Assembly (NCBI RefSeq): GCF_032268605.1
Contig: NZ_CP130318.1
Location: 1,147,001 to 1,211,000 of the forward strand
DNA from: Paenibacillus aurantius
Lineage (GTDB): Bacteria; Bacillota; Bacilli; Paenibacillales; NBRC-103111
DNA length: 64,000 bases
Direction: 5' to 3'
Positions 8,240 through 16,468 of the stretch are shown here, in pieces. The notes beneath the pieces were generated by a model that did not search any database, had not been told where the DNA came from, and was given only the letters and a program-made list of their open reading frames with translations. Position 1 is the stretch's first letter. Each line of letters starts with the position of its first letter. The position numbers and the translations under genes were made by a program.

Positions 8240-8448
8240 TTAATACCCCATATCGTTTAAAATTTTGGATAACGCTCGCAGGCGTTCGCTAATCATTTCA
8301 TCATCATCGCTCAAAGCCTGGCTGAACAACGGGCCACTCCCAGGGAAAGGCATTTCGGGTCCGTGCTTCTGGCCAATCAGCCATCAACCTTCCCATAGTT
8401 CTCCGATACAACAATAGCCTTATGTTTTAACATTGCAGGTATTTTCAT
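8240..8448 (-). pseudogene. Internally deleted copy of the DUF6530 gene
   Basis: Read on the minus strand, this begins AGGGG then ATG with MKIPAMLKHKAIVVSENYGKVDG and reaches a stop, while the 3' end encodes ALSDDDEMISERLRALSKIL and ends MGY. Both ends match the intact gene at 9069-9548, but the middle (about 90 codons) is missing and the frame is broken. The deletion joins the equivalent of LSLG to LFSQ. It is a decayed paralog lying directly upstream of the MFS gene. Confidence 0.8.
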
Positions 8449-8640
8449 TTCATCCCCTCTATTCTTTTTACTAGCTAAGTAATTTACTAAATTACTGAAT
8501 GATCATATCTTGGATTTTCTCGTCGGTCAAGTCGTTTTAAAATTTTGTTATTCACTAATCCATTTTTTGATCAAGAAATGCCTTTCACAATACCCAAACG
8601 CGCAGAGAATGGGATTGCTAGCACAATCGAAAAAGCAGAA

Positions 8641-8675
8641 AAAACCGTCAGGGCAACTCGTTCCCTGACGGTTTT
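8641..8675. terminator. Strong bidirectional hairpin terminator
   Basis: Perfect 13-bp stem AAAACCGTCAGGG / CCCTGACGGTTTT with a nine-base loop. The A and T ends give a T-run on either strand. No intact gene ends here, so it is left over from a lost gene in the decayed stretch 8.4-10.2 kb. Between 8460 and 8640 nothing else is recognisable. Confidence 0.7.
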
Positions 8676-8774
8676 CTTGTACCATTTCTCATACCCAACG
8701 GTCTCCCCGTTTCCCCGCATAGTTTGCGAACACGTAGCGCCAAGGAAGGAGGAAAGGAATATCACGACCAATAA

Positions 8775-9020
8775 GCAAGCGTTGACCGCAACGGTTGTAT
8801 ATCACTCAACAGCCGTAAGCGTAAGCCATATCCTCAAGCAGCTGGAGGGGAAGCTGGGAGGACAGCTCTTCTTCAGAACGTTAAAAGGAGTAAGGCTGAC
8901 GGCGGAAGGCGAGGTGTTATTTCGTTATGTGGAACAAGCCTTTAACTGACATAGGCGAGATGACTTTTGCCGAAAGCAAAACGGATTTGACTCGCGGAAA
9001 CATCCAAGCTAAGATGAAAC
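8775..9020 (+). pseudogene. LysR-family regulator remnant
   Basis: The open part up to the stop at 8949 encodes VSHILKQLEGKLGGQLFFRT, which is the recognition-helix and wing region of a LysR HTH domain, followed by LTAEGEVLFRYVEQAFN of the linker helix. After the stop another frame continues with a degenerate linker (IGEMTFAES...LTRGNIQ). There is no proper N-terminus and no effector domain. The gene is clearly broken. Confidence 0.65.
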
Positions 9021-9068
9021 CATTGTTTAGTAAATTAGTTAATGAGTGAAAGGAAAGAGGGAATAAAG

Positions 9069-9548
9069 ATGAAAATACCTACAACATTAAAACATAAACC
9101 TGTTGTCGTCTCGGAAAATTATGAAAAGATTGATGGACGAACGGCCGGGAACACGGACGCGAAAGGTCTTTCCCTGGGATTGGCCCAGTGGAACGATAGA
9201 GGTAAGGTCGATATTTCGGCGAAGGTATGGAGATACACGGGGGAAAAATGGTCTAGACAATCGGAGGAATTGCCTCTCCATCGTGTTCTGGATTTGTCCA
9301 TTCTAATTTGTCGGTCTCTGGAACATTTTCGCGAAGCCTATCGTTACGAAGATTTGTATGACCTGCAAAAACCCGTTATCGACCGGGTTGGTTTGCAAGG
9401 GGATGCCATGACCGTAGCCATTTGTACAGACAATGAAAGAATTAATGAAGACATTAAGCTGTTCAGCCAGGCGCTGAGCGACGATGATGAAATGATCGGC
9501 GAGCGTTTGCGCACATTATCCAAAATATTAAAGGAAATGGGATATTAA
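9069..9548 (+). CDS. DUF6530 family protein
   Basis: The 159-residue soluble protein starts MKIPTTLKHKPVVVSENYEK and includes the block LSLGLAQWNDRGKVDISAK and the C-terminal ALSDDDEMIGERL. From memory it matches the DUF6530 family, whose function is not known. It has no membrane segment or recognisable catalytic motif. The ATG at 9069 was chosen because AGAGGG lies seven bases upstream and because the deleted copy at 8240-8448 begins at the same residue; an ATG at 9042 would add nine residues. A deleted copy lies 600 bases away on the opposite strand, so the locus has undergone duplication with inversion. Confidence 0.7.
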   Translation: MKIPTTLKHKPVVVSENYEKIDGRTAGNTDAKGLSLGLAQWNDRGKVDISAKVWRYTGEKWSRQSEELPLHRVLDLSILICRSLEHFREAYRYEDLYDLQKPVIDRVGLQGDAMTVAICTDNERINEDIKLFSQALSDDDEMIGERLRTLSKILKEMGY

Positions 9549-9560
9549 TATATCGAGAAC

Positions 9561-9600
9561 AGGTTCATACGACAGCTTTAGCAGCTGGATGAACCTTTTT
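9561..9600 (+). terminator. Probable terminator of the DUF6530 gene
   Basis: Stem AGGTTCAT / ATGAACCT with an inner CAGC / GCTG pairing, followed by five T residues. It lies 12 bases after the DUF6530 stop codon. Confidence 0.6.
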
Positions 9601-9770
9601 ACGTTGAAAAACATGAATTAGAGCCGAACCAGATCATTACGTTAACGGGCACGAGAGAACAGCGTTGGAACCGATCCATCGCTTTTAGTGTGTCAAATCT
9701 CGGGGAAAGCAAAGGGAATGCGTTTGAAGAGTTGACAAGAAGGCGAAATGAAATAAAGAACATAAAGAAC
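9582..9770 (+). pseudogene. Unrecognised coding remnant
   Basis: A frame without a start codon reads QLDEPFYVEKHELEPNQI then ITLTGTREQRWNRSIAFSV and stays open to 9818. Its composition looks protein-coding, and an upstream out-of-phase stretch seems to continue it, so it is probably the middle of a truncated gene. I do not recognise the family. It overlaps the DUF6530 terminator. Confidence 0.3.
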
Positions 9771-9845
9771 CCAAATATGACATACTCTTCCCCGGTGGCG
9801 ACCGGGTTCTCTACGTAGGAAATCCAGTGGCTCCAGCGCTATACC

Positions 9846-10042
9846 TTATGATAAGGTTCCCCGCGCAGCACCTATTGGAAAGTAATCCCATTTATCCCAA
9901 ATGACGCTGATTACGGTGCCATAGACAAGCTCGGATGCGACTTCAATTCGACCGCCCATCGCGATGACGCCGCCATGCCGAGTCCACTGCCTTCCATTGC
10001 GCTGTTCGTATTCGTTCCCCGGTAGTAACGGTCAAACAATCG
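9846..10042 (-). pseudogene. Histidine kinase 3' remnant (ATPase domain)
   Basis: Minus-strand translation gives DRYYRGTNTNSAMEGSGLGMA, which is the F-box/G2-box of a HATPase_c domain, and then, after a short deletion and frame change, MGGRIEVASELVYGTVISV, the last strand of the domain, ending at TAA 9846-9848. The rest of the kinase is missing. It is the third broken gene in this 2-kb stretch; 10043-10239 shows nothing else. Confidence 0.7.
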
Positions 10043-10239
10043 TTCGCAGTCTGTTTATGCCACAATGGGTGCACTATCGGGTGCGAGAAACCCACACCGC
10101 GAGCTGCCGAGGAATTCTTTTTATTTTTACGTTTTTCCAGACCAGACCATTCTGATATGGGGAGGACAATGCTTCCCTGAAATCGAGAGCAGGCCCGACG
10201 GCAGGGCTCGTTCACACCATAAGAAATAGAGGGAAGCCA

Positions 10240-11691
10240 ATGTCCATACGGGGTCGCCTAATTATATCCTATCTTCTCCTTTCTATAACACCCCTAATTC
10301 TCTTGGGAGCTGCTGCTCTGCTGCTCGTCCAAGCGTTCGCGGGGGATCTCGTCTCCCGTTATCACCTCGATTTCAGTCATGGCCGCAATCCATTTAAGGC
10401 CATCTTGAAGCAGGAAGAAGCGGTTCACGCTGAGATGATAGCAAGTGCGCTGAAGGACCCCGACGGGTTTCTAGGGGAGCCTTCCCGGACCGAAGCCTGG
10501 AACAGCCGGCTGAAGGCCGTCAACATGGGCTTCGTCCTGCTCAGAAACGGAGAGATCGCCTACGTCTCGCCTGCGCTCGGGGAAGCCGGTGTCCATGACG
10601 CTTTCCGTTTCTTTCAGCCATCGGCCAGTTTCGCCGGCGCTTTCTACCTCTTCGACGATTTCGACTTTCCTTATGGAGATGCAAGCCGAGGGACCGTCTA
10701 TTTCCTGACCGACATCGGGCCTTTGTCCGTCTTCCTCGGTAAATATTCCGTGCTCCTGCTGGCGTCCTTGCTCGGCATCCTGTTTCTCGGCAACGGCATC
10801 CTGACCTACGCCGTCTTCCGGATCATCGTTAAGCCCCTGCAGAAGCTGCGGGCTGCGGCAAACCGGATCGGGCAGGGCAAGTTCGATTCCGCGGTCCGTT
10901 TAGGGCACGACGAGATCGGAGGATTGTTCCGGACGTTCGACGAGATGAGGGAACAGCTGAAGAAAGCCAAGGAAACGCAGCTGCAGTACGAGGAGAACCG
11001 CAAGATGCTCCTTTCGAGCATCTCGCATGACCTGAAGACGCCCATCACCAGTATTCTAGGCTATGTGGAAGGCATGTCGAGTGGAGTTGCCGATTCGCCC
11101 GACAAGCAAGAACGATACATGAAGACCATTCAGACTAAAGCCAAAGATATGGACGCCCTGATCGACGAATTATTCCTGTTTTCCAAGCTGGACTTGGGCA
11201 AAGTACCCTTTCAATTCGAGAACGTGGACCTAAGGGCTTTCTTGACCGACTGTGGTGAGGAAATGGACTTCATGCTCGGAGGGGGGGCCATCTCCCTGGA
11301 GCTGGAGCTTCCGCCCGCCGGGCCTGTGACGGTCTCGGCAGATCGGGAAAAATTGAAGAGGGCTGTGATCAATTTGCTGGACAATGCCATCAAATATATG
11401 GATAAAGAAAAAGGGCGGATCGCCATACGGCTGAAGGAAGAAGGCGAATGGGCCCTGCTTGAAATCGAAGACAACGGGCAGGGCATAGCGGCGGAAGAGC
11501 TGCCTCATATTTTTGAAAGTTTTTACCGTACCGACCGCTCGAGGAACTCCCAGACGGGAGGCAGCGGACTGGGCTTGGCCATCGTCCGGGAAATCCTAGA
11601 GGAGCATGGCGCGCACCTGCAGGCGTCGAGCCAGCCGGGAAGCGGGACGAGCATCCATATCCGATTCCGAAAGGCGGGGCGTCATGCATAG
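10240..11691 (+). CDS. Two-component sensor histidine kinase
   Basis: The 483-residue membrane kinase has a first helix at about residues 7-30, an extracytoplasmic sensor region of about 130 residues, a second helix near 167-190, a HAMP linker, the HisKA motif SISHDLKTP with phospho-acceptor H263, and an ATPase domain with LLDNAIKY (N box), EDNGQGI (G1) and GGSGLGLAI (G2). This is the VanS/PhoR-type layout. The stop codon overlaps the start of the response regulator gene by eight bases, so the two are translationally coupled. The sensor domain gives no clue to the signal. The DJ-1 gene downstream is a possible target. Confidence 0.9.
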   Translation: MSIRGRLIISYLLLSITPLILLGAAALLLVQAFAGDLVSRYHLDFSHGRNPFKAILKQEEAVHAEMIASALKDPDGFLGEPSRTEAWNSRLKAVNMGFVLLRNGEIAYVSPALGEAGVHDAFRFFQPSASFAGAFYLFDDFDFPYGDASRGTVYFLTDIGPLSVFLGKYSVLLLASLLGILFLGNGILTYAVFRIIVKPLQKLRAAANRIGQGKFDSAVRLGHDEIGGLFRTFDEMREQLKKAKETQLQYEENRKMLLSSISHDLKTPITSILGYVEGMSSGVADSPDKQERYMKTIQTKAKDMDALIDELFLFSKLDLGKVPFQFENVDLRAFLTDCGEEMDFMLGGGAISLELELPPAGPVTVSADREKLKRAVINLLDNAIKYMDKEKGRIAIRLKEEGEWALLEIEDNGQGIAAEELPHIFESFYRTDRSRNSQTGGSGLGLAIVREILEEHGAHLQASSQPGSGTSIHIRFRKAGRHA

Positions 11692-12373
11692 GATACTCAT
11701 CATTGAAGACGAACCAAGCATCGCGGATCTGGAGCGGGACTTCCTGGAGATGAATGGTTATGAGGTCGACGTCGAGCATAGGGGGGATACGGGTCTTAAC
11801 CGTGCCCTAACCCGTTCCTATGACTTGATCCTACTCGACGAGATGCTCCCCCAAATGGGCGGATTCGAGATCTGCCGCAAAATTCGGAGGGAGAAGAACA
11901 CCCCGATCATCTTCGTGACAGCCCGCAAAGAGGACATCGACAAAGTGCGTGGCCTTGGACTGGGCGCCGATGATTACATGGTCAAGCCCTTCAGCCCAAA
12001 CGAAATGGTGGCCCGGGTCAAGGCGCATATCTCCCGTTACGAGCGGCTGTTGAACAGTGCGGAACCCAAGGACGAGGCATTATGCATCCGCGGTCTCCGG
12101 CTCGAGAAGCTGTCCAGGAGGGTGTACGTCCAGGACGAGGAGGTGCCCTTTACCACGAAGGAATTCGATTTACTCTCATTCCTGGTGTCCAATCCGAACC
12201 GCGTCTACAGCAAGGAAGAGCTTTTCGAGCGGATCTGGGGGGCGGACGCCCTGGGAGATTTGAACACGGTGACCGTGCACATTCGCAAGCTGCGTGAGAA
12301 GATCGAGTCCGACCGGGCCAATCCCCAGTACATTGAGACGATCTGGGGAGCAGGGTACCGGTTTAAGCCTTGA
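11684..12373 (+). CDS. OmpR/PhoB-family response regulator
   Basis: This 229-residue regulator has a receiver domain with the acidic pair E8/D9, phospho-acceptor D52 (LILLDEMLP), the conserved threonine in FVTAR and lysine in VKPFSP, followed by a winged-helix DNA-binding domain that ends with TIWGAGYRF. It is the cognate partner of the kinase immediately upstream, whose end it overlaps. The start at 11684 gives the standard MHRILIIEDE beginning; an in-frame upstream start would add 26 residues inside the kinase gene and is not needed. Confidence 0.92.
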   Translation: MHRILIIEDEPSIADLERDFLEMNGYEVDVEHRGDTGLNRALTRSYDLILLDEMLPQMGGFEICRKIRREKNTPIIFVTARKEDIDKVRGLGLGADDYMVKPFSPNEMVARVKAHISRYERLLNSAEPKDEALCIRGLRLEKLSRRVYVQDEEVPFTTKEFDLLSFLVSNPNRVYSKEELFERIWGADALGDLNTVTVHIRKLREKIESDRANPQYIETIWGAGYRFKP

Positions 12374-12402
12374 TTTCAAGCTTATTTTCTTCTTACTACC
12401 TC

Positions 12403-12434
12403 GACGCCGATAGCGGCATCGGGGTCTTTTTTTG
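12403..12434 (+). terminator. Terminator of the two-component operon
   Basis: Stem GAC.CCGAT / ATCGG.GTC followed by seven T residues, about 30 bases after the response regulator stop codon. Confidence 0.7.
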
Positions 12435-12558
12435 TTTACTCTGTTTATTTTATTTTCACATTTGTTGAGATTTTTTTCCGTTGGTGTTCATCGGCAGCTA
12501 AGAGGGGGCAGTTATGCTAGATAGGAAGAAAGCCTCCGGGCAAAAAAGGAGAATACTC

Positions 12559-13941
12559 ATGAAAAAATGGTTGCGCTTGACCGCTTATGGCTTGACTCTG
12601 GTGCTGACACCCGTGCTTGCCGGGGCTGCCGGCATTTATCTGCCAGCCAGAACGGCCGGTCCCTCCTCTTCGCCGTCTGCGGCTATGGCCGTAAATGCCA
12701 TTCCGCAAGTCTACGATCCGCTTAAGCCGACGGTGGCCGTGATGTTGGGCGGCGAGCAAACGGAAGCCATCGACTTCGTTGCTCCCTACGAGTTATTCGC
12801 CTCCTCCGAGGCTTTTAACGTCTACGCTGTCGCTCCAAAGAAGCAGCTCACTACTTTGACGGGAGGCCTCAACGTCATGCCTCACTATTCTTACAAGGAG
12901 TTGGATGATGTACTGGGCAAGAAGCCGGATGTTGTCGTCATTCCGTTCATCCCTCCAGGATCGGCGCCGGATCAGAAAGAAGTCAACGATTACATTCGGA
13001 ATCATTCCGGGCCGGAGACTATCCTTTTGTCCATCTGCAACGGGGCTGAGAATCTTGCGAGCACCGGCTTGCTGAACGGCAAGAGCGCAACTACACACTG
13101 GGGGGATATCGGGAGAGTCGAGGAGAAATATCCTCAAGTCGAGTGGATCCGGGGACAGCGTTACGTGGAGAATGGCAACATCGTCAACTCGGCGGGACTG
13201 AGCGCTGGGATCGACGCTTCGCTCCATGTCATCTCCAGATTCGCGGGAAGCGGTACGGCCAAGCGGCTGGCGGATGCCATGCGCTATCCGACCTACACCT
13301 TCGTCGACCACCCCGAAGCGGAGCAGTATCGGCTGCAGCCGAGTGATGCCCTCATTCTCTTGAATTACGCCTTTGCCTGGAAAAAAGAAAAAGCCGGCGT
13401 TCTGCTTTACGATGGGATGGACGAATTGTCCTTGATCACGCTGTTCGACACCTACGCCGCCACCGGCAGGGTGCGGTTGGTCCCGACAGCACAGTCCAAG
13501 GAGCTCATCGCGACCAAGCATGGCCTCTATTTGGCCCCAAGCGCCGAATTCCACTCTGCGCCGGCCTTCAAACGGATGCTCGTGACCGGAGTGGATGCCA
13601 GGGAAACGTCGTTGCAAGCCCTTGCCGCCTGGAAGGAGCGCAAGCCGGATTCGGAGATCTCGTTCTTGAACGCGGACTCCCCCGAAAGCTTCGTCTTCGA
13701 GCCCGTCCTGAAGGATCTGGCCAAGCATACAGACGTCATGACAGCCAAGTATGCGGCAAGACGATTGGAGTACCGGGGCGAGAACTTGCGGTTAAAAGGG
13801 TTATGGATCTCATCGATGCTCATCCTGAAACCCGTGCTGATCGGAATTCTGGCGATGCTTCTCGCGATGGCTCTATTCCATCGGAAGCGATGGCCCTCTG
13901 GCAAGTACAAACCTCTAAGGATGCAAGACACGGTTAATTAA
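12559..13941 (+). CDS. Membrane-anchored tandem DJ-1/PfpI-family protein
   Basis: The 460-residue protein has a signal-anchor helix at its start, a DJ-1/PfpI (class I glutamine-amidotransferase-like) domain of about 190 residues with the nucleophile cysteine in LLSICNGAENLA, a second related domain without that cysteine, and a C-terminal membrane helix followed by a basic tail. DJ-1-like domains of this kind occur in AraC-type regulators, but no HTH is present here. The start at 12559 has AGGAG seven bases upstream and begins with a normal signal sequence; an alternative ATG at 12514, 15 codons earlier, also has a ribosome site. It follows the two-component system after a terminator. Function (amidohydrolase, glyoxalase-like or ligand-binding) is unknown. 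Confidence 0.7.
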   Translation: MKKWLRLTAYGLTLVLTPVLAGAAGIYLPARTAGPSSSPSAAMAVNAIPQVYDPLKPTVAVMLGGEQTEAIDFVAPYELFASSEAFNVYAVAPKKQLTTLTGGLNVMPHYSYKELDDVLGKKPDVVVIPFIPPGSAPDQKEVNDYIRNHSGPETILLSICNGAENLASTGLLNGKSATTHWGDIGRVEEKYPQVEWIRGQRYVENGNIVNSAGLSAGIDASLHVISRFAGSGTAKRLADAMRYPTYTFVDHPEAEQYRLQPSDALILLNYAFAWKKEKAGVLLYDGMDELSLITLFDTYAATGRVRLVPTAQSKELIATKHGLYLAPSAEFHSAPAFKRMLVTGVDARETSLQALAAWKERKPDSEISFLNADSPESFVFEPVLKDLAKHTDVMTAKYAARRLEYRGENLRLKGLWISSMLILKPVLIGILAMLLAMALFHRKRWPSGKYKPLRMQDTVN

Positions 13942-14071
13942 GTAGAGTAGCCACACGTGTAAGATCCAAGGTGCACGGGGATGAACTGGTTACCATAAAG
14001 TAGGGGGGGAACAAGATTGCCGGAGAGGACGAAGTCATTCATCGGCAAAGAGATTAACCCAATAAGCACGC

Positions 14072-14107
14072 AAAAGCCTTATACCGAGCGCCGGTATAAG
14101 GCTTTTC
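14072..14107 (+). terminator. Terminator after the DJ-1 gene
   Basis: Perfect stem AAAAGCCTTATACCG / CGGTATAAGGCTTTT, strong on both strands. It lies about 130 bases after the DJ-1 gene. The remainder of 13942-14270 shows no gene I can support. Confidence 0.75.
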
Positions 14108-14273
14108 AATGTATATAAAATAGGGCGAAACTGATGCAAATTTTTAATTCGTATGAACAATTTGATAATAATCACAGTCTTTTATTCGTACCCCACAACA
14201 AAGAAAGAGGCAAACATGATTCTAAGTTTCCATTATCAGTAAAAGTCTTTTTGGATGAAGAGAAATAGAGGAG

Positions 14274-14561
14274 ATGCTTTTGATGAAGAAATGGATGGAG
14301 GCTGTGATGCAGCGTGCGGCTATTCTGACCATTGTCGTGGTATTGCTCTTGGCTTGGGGGGGCGGTTGCCGCCGTCCCGATGCAGCGCCATTATTTGCCG
14401 GGCATCAACAATACGACACTCATGGTATCGTTTGCAAGCCATGTGCCATAAGAAATACCGGGATGTTGAAAGAAGAGCTTCGATATAATCTAACAGAGCA
14501 GGGCAGATTGCGCGTCTCCGCAATCTGCCTTGCTTTACTGTCTCGAAATGCTGGAAAATGA
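14274..14561 (+). CDS. Hypothetical short membrane or lipoprotein-like ORF
   Basis: The 95-codon frame begins with a basic N-terminus and a hydrophobic run ending in LAWGGGC, which resembles a lipoprotein signal. GGAGATG lies nine bases before the in-frame ATG at 14283, a possible alternative start. After residue 50 the sequence does not look protein-like and it passes through a long inverted repeat (14496-14534). It may be a real short gene upstream of the PBP or a remnant. I do not recognise it. Confidence 0.3.
   Translation: MLLMKKWMEAVMQRAAILTIVVVLLLAWGGGCRRPDAAPLFAGHQQYDTHGIVCKPCAIRNTGMLKEELRYNLTEQGRLRVSAICLALLSRNAGK
14496..14534. repeat. Long perfect inverted repeat upstream of the PBP gene
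   Basis: Stem GGCAGATTGCG / CGCAATCTGCC with a six-base loop, extended by AGCA / TGCT after one mismatch. There is no clear T-run, so it is not a typical terminator. It lies 70 bases before the PBP start and could shape the leader of that transcript. Confidence 0.5.
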
Positions 14562-14603
14562 TAAACTGAAGGAGAATTCGGTGCAACGGAGAAAGGATTC
14601 CCG

Positions 14604-16409
14604 ATGAAAAAACAAATTCATTCCTTATTTCTATTTAGTCTCGTCATGGTTCTCCTTTCCGGATGCGCCAACCCTCTCTCATTTGAAAACAGCATGGACG
14701 TAACGAAAGTGAGCATCCCGGTAAACACGGTGATAGTGGATGCGCAGGGCCATGAAGTGGACCAGCTGTATAACCAAGAGAATCGGGAGTACGCGAAGCT
14801 TAGCGAAATGCCGGAGTATCTGATCAGAGGGTTCCTGATTACCGAAGATAAGCGGTTTTATGAGCATGCGGGGGTGGATCCTCAGGGGATTTTCCGGGCG
14901 ATTTATAAGGACGCGGCCTCACAAAGCTTGCGTGAAGGAGCCAGCACCATCACACAGCAGGTCGCTAAAAATGCCTTTCTCACCCAGGAAAAAACCGTAG
15001 GAAGGAAGCTCAACGAGATGGCTATCGCCATTGAATTGGAGAAGCATTATAGTAAAGAGCAAATACTGGAGATGTACGTTAACCTTATTTATTTTGGTGA
15101 GGGGGCATACGGTGTAAAAACCGCTGCCAAAGCCTATTTCGGCAAAGACCTGCAGCATCTCTCCATTTCGGAAGCCGCTTTGCTAGCGGGTTTACCGAAA
15201 GCTCCTTCCGCTTATTCGCCGCGGCATGATATAGATAAAGCCCTACAGCGCCGCAATACTGTCTTAAGCCTGATGAGAGAGAATGGCGTCATCACCGAGC
15301 AGCAGGAATGGGATGCGCAGCATGTTGAAGTGAAGCTTGTTTCAGAGCAGCCTGATTCGAACCGATATCCGGCTTATGTGGATTATGTTTTGAAAGAAGC
15401 GGGTGACCTGCTGCACATAGAGGAAAAGCAACTCTTAAGCGGCGGTTACCGAATCTATACAGGATTTGACCCGGCGGTGCAAAAGGCGATGGATCGGGCG
15501 GTGGCCTCTCACCCGTTCCCGGATGACAGGAAGGATCGGGGCGTTGACGTTGGAATCGCAGCCCTGAAACCGGAAACCGGCGCCATCGCGGCATTGTATG
15601 GGGGAAGGCAGTATCAGCCGAAAGGGGTAAATCATGCAACGGCAAGCTTCCAGCCCGGATCCGCTCTGAAGCCTATAGCGGCATATGTTCCAGCAATCGA
15701 AACAAAAGGTTGGAAGCCGAACGATCTAATCAGCGATGAGCCGATGACATTTGTCCATGGCTATGCACCCCAAAATTATGGCGATAAGTATTATGGTAAA
15801 GTAACGTTGTATGAGGCGTTAGCGCGGTCTTTAAATGTTCCGGCGGTCTATCTGCTTAATGATGCCGGTATCCAGGCTGGGGCGCGTTACGTGGAAGCCG
15901 CCGGAATAAAGCTGGATCCCAAAGACAAAGGGTTATCCATCGCGCTGGGAGGGCTGACGAAAGGGGTAAGCGCTGTGCAGCTGGCCCAGGCTTACCCTGC
16001 GTTTGCCAATCACGGGACCGTAACGGGAGCTCACGCCATTATCGAGATTAAAGACCGGAACGGTCAAACAATTCTAAAACAAGAACCAATGCGTCAAAAC
16101 ATAATGAAACCAGAAACAGCGGATACCATGTCCGCCATGCTGCAAGGGGTGATAACCGAGCCGTTCGGGACAGGCCGCAGTGCGGATTTCGGCAAACCTG
16201 CAGCCGGGAAAACGGGAACCACGCAGGCGCCCGGCCTCGGTCCCGAAGCAAACAAAGATGCGTGGTTTGTGGGGTACACCAGCGAGCTGGCAACGGCCAT
16301 TCACATAGGCTTTGATATCACGGATCGCGAGCATTATTTATCGAATGGCGGCGGCAGAGAACCTGCCCAATTGTTCAGTACGGTGATGAAACAGGTATAC
16401 GGCCGATAA
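14604..16409 (+). CDS. Class A penicillin-binding protein with lipoprotein anchor
   Basis: The 601-residue enzyme polymerises and cross-links peptidoglycan outside the membrane. The GT51 glycosyltransferase domain (about 40-230) shows the catalytic glutamate in TEDKRFYEH, then GASTITQQVAKN, RKLNEM and EMYVNLIYFG. The transpeptidase domain (about 300-590) shows SxxK as S353-A-L-K356, the SxN motif in ARSLNVPA and K536-T-G-T. The N-terminus is unusual: class A PBPs normally have an uncleaved helix, but here a lipobox LSGC puts a cysteine at residue 21, predicting a diacylglyceryl-anchored protein. It resembles the shorter Bacillus PbpD/PbpG-type proteins and lacks C-terminal extensions. Confidence 0.88.
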   Translation: MKKQIHSLFLFSLVMVLLSGCANPLSFENSMDVTKVSIPVNTVIVDAQGHEVDQLYNQENREYAKLSEMPEYLIRGFLITEDKRFYEHAGVDPQGIFRAIYKDAASQSLREGASTITQQVAKNAFLTQEKTVGRKLNEMAIAIELEKHYSKEQILEMYVNLIYFGEGAYGVKTAAKAYFGKDLQHLSISEAALLAGLPKAPSAYSPRHDIDKALQRRNTVLSLMRENGVITEQQEWDAQHVEVKLVSEQPDSNRYPAYVDYVLKEAGDLLHIEEKQLLSGGYRIYTGFDPAVQKAMDRAVASHPFPDDRKDRGVDVGIAALKPETGAIAALYGGRQYQPKGVNHATASFQPGSALKPIAAYVPAIETKGWKPNDLISDEPMTFVHGYAPQNYGDKYYGKVTLYEALARSLNVPAVYLLNDAGIQAGARYVEAAGIKLDPKDKGLSIALGGLTKGVSAVQLAQAYPAFANHGTVTGAHAIIEIKDRNGQTILKQEPMRQNIMKPETADTMSAMLQGVITEPFGTGRSADFGKPAAGKTGTTQAPGLGPEANKDAWFVGYTSELATAIHIGFDITDREHYLSNGGGREPAQLFSTVMKQVYGR

Positions 16410-16411
16410 GG

Positions 16412-16447
16412 CCGGAGCCTCCTCCGGACCTGCTCCAGTCTTTTTTA
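16412..16447 (+). terminator. Possible terminator after the PBP gene
   Basis: Stem CCGGAG / CTCCGG followed after 13 bases by six T residues. The long gap between stem and T-run makes it a weak candidate. Confidence 0.4.
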
Positions 16448-16468
16448 AATGGTAGAAAGGGAATAGGT

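Noticed and set aside
14017-14118. Short TTG-started frame after the DJ-1 gene with a good ribosome site
   Set aside because: It runs straight through the perfect terminator stem at 14072-14107, so the downstream half cannot be ordinary coding sequence; no family recognised.
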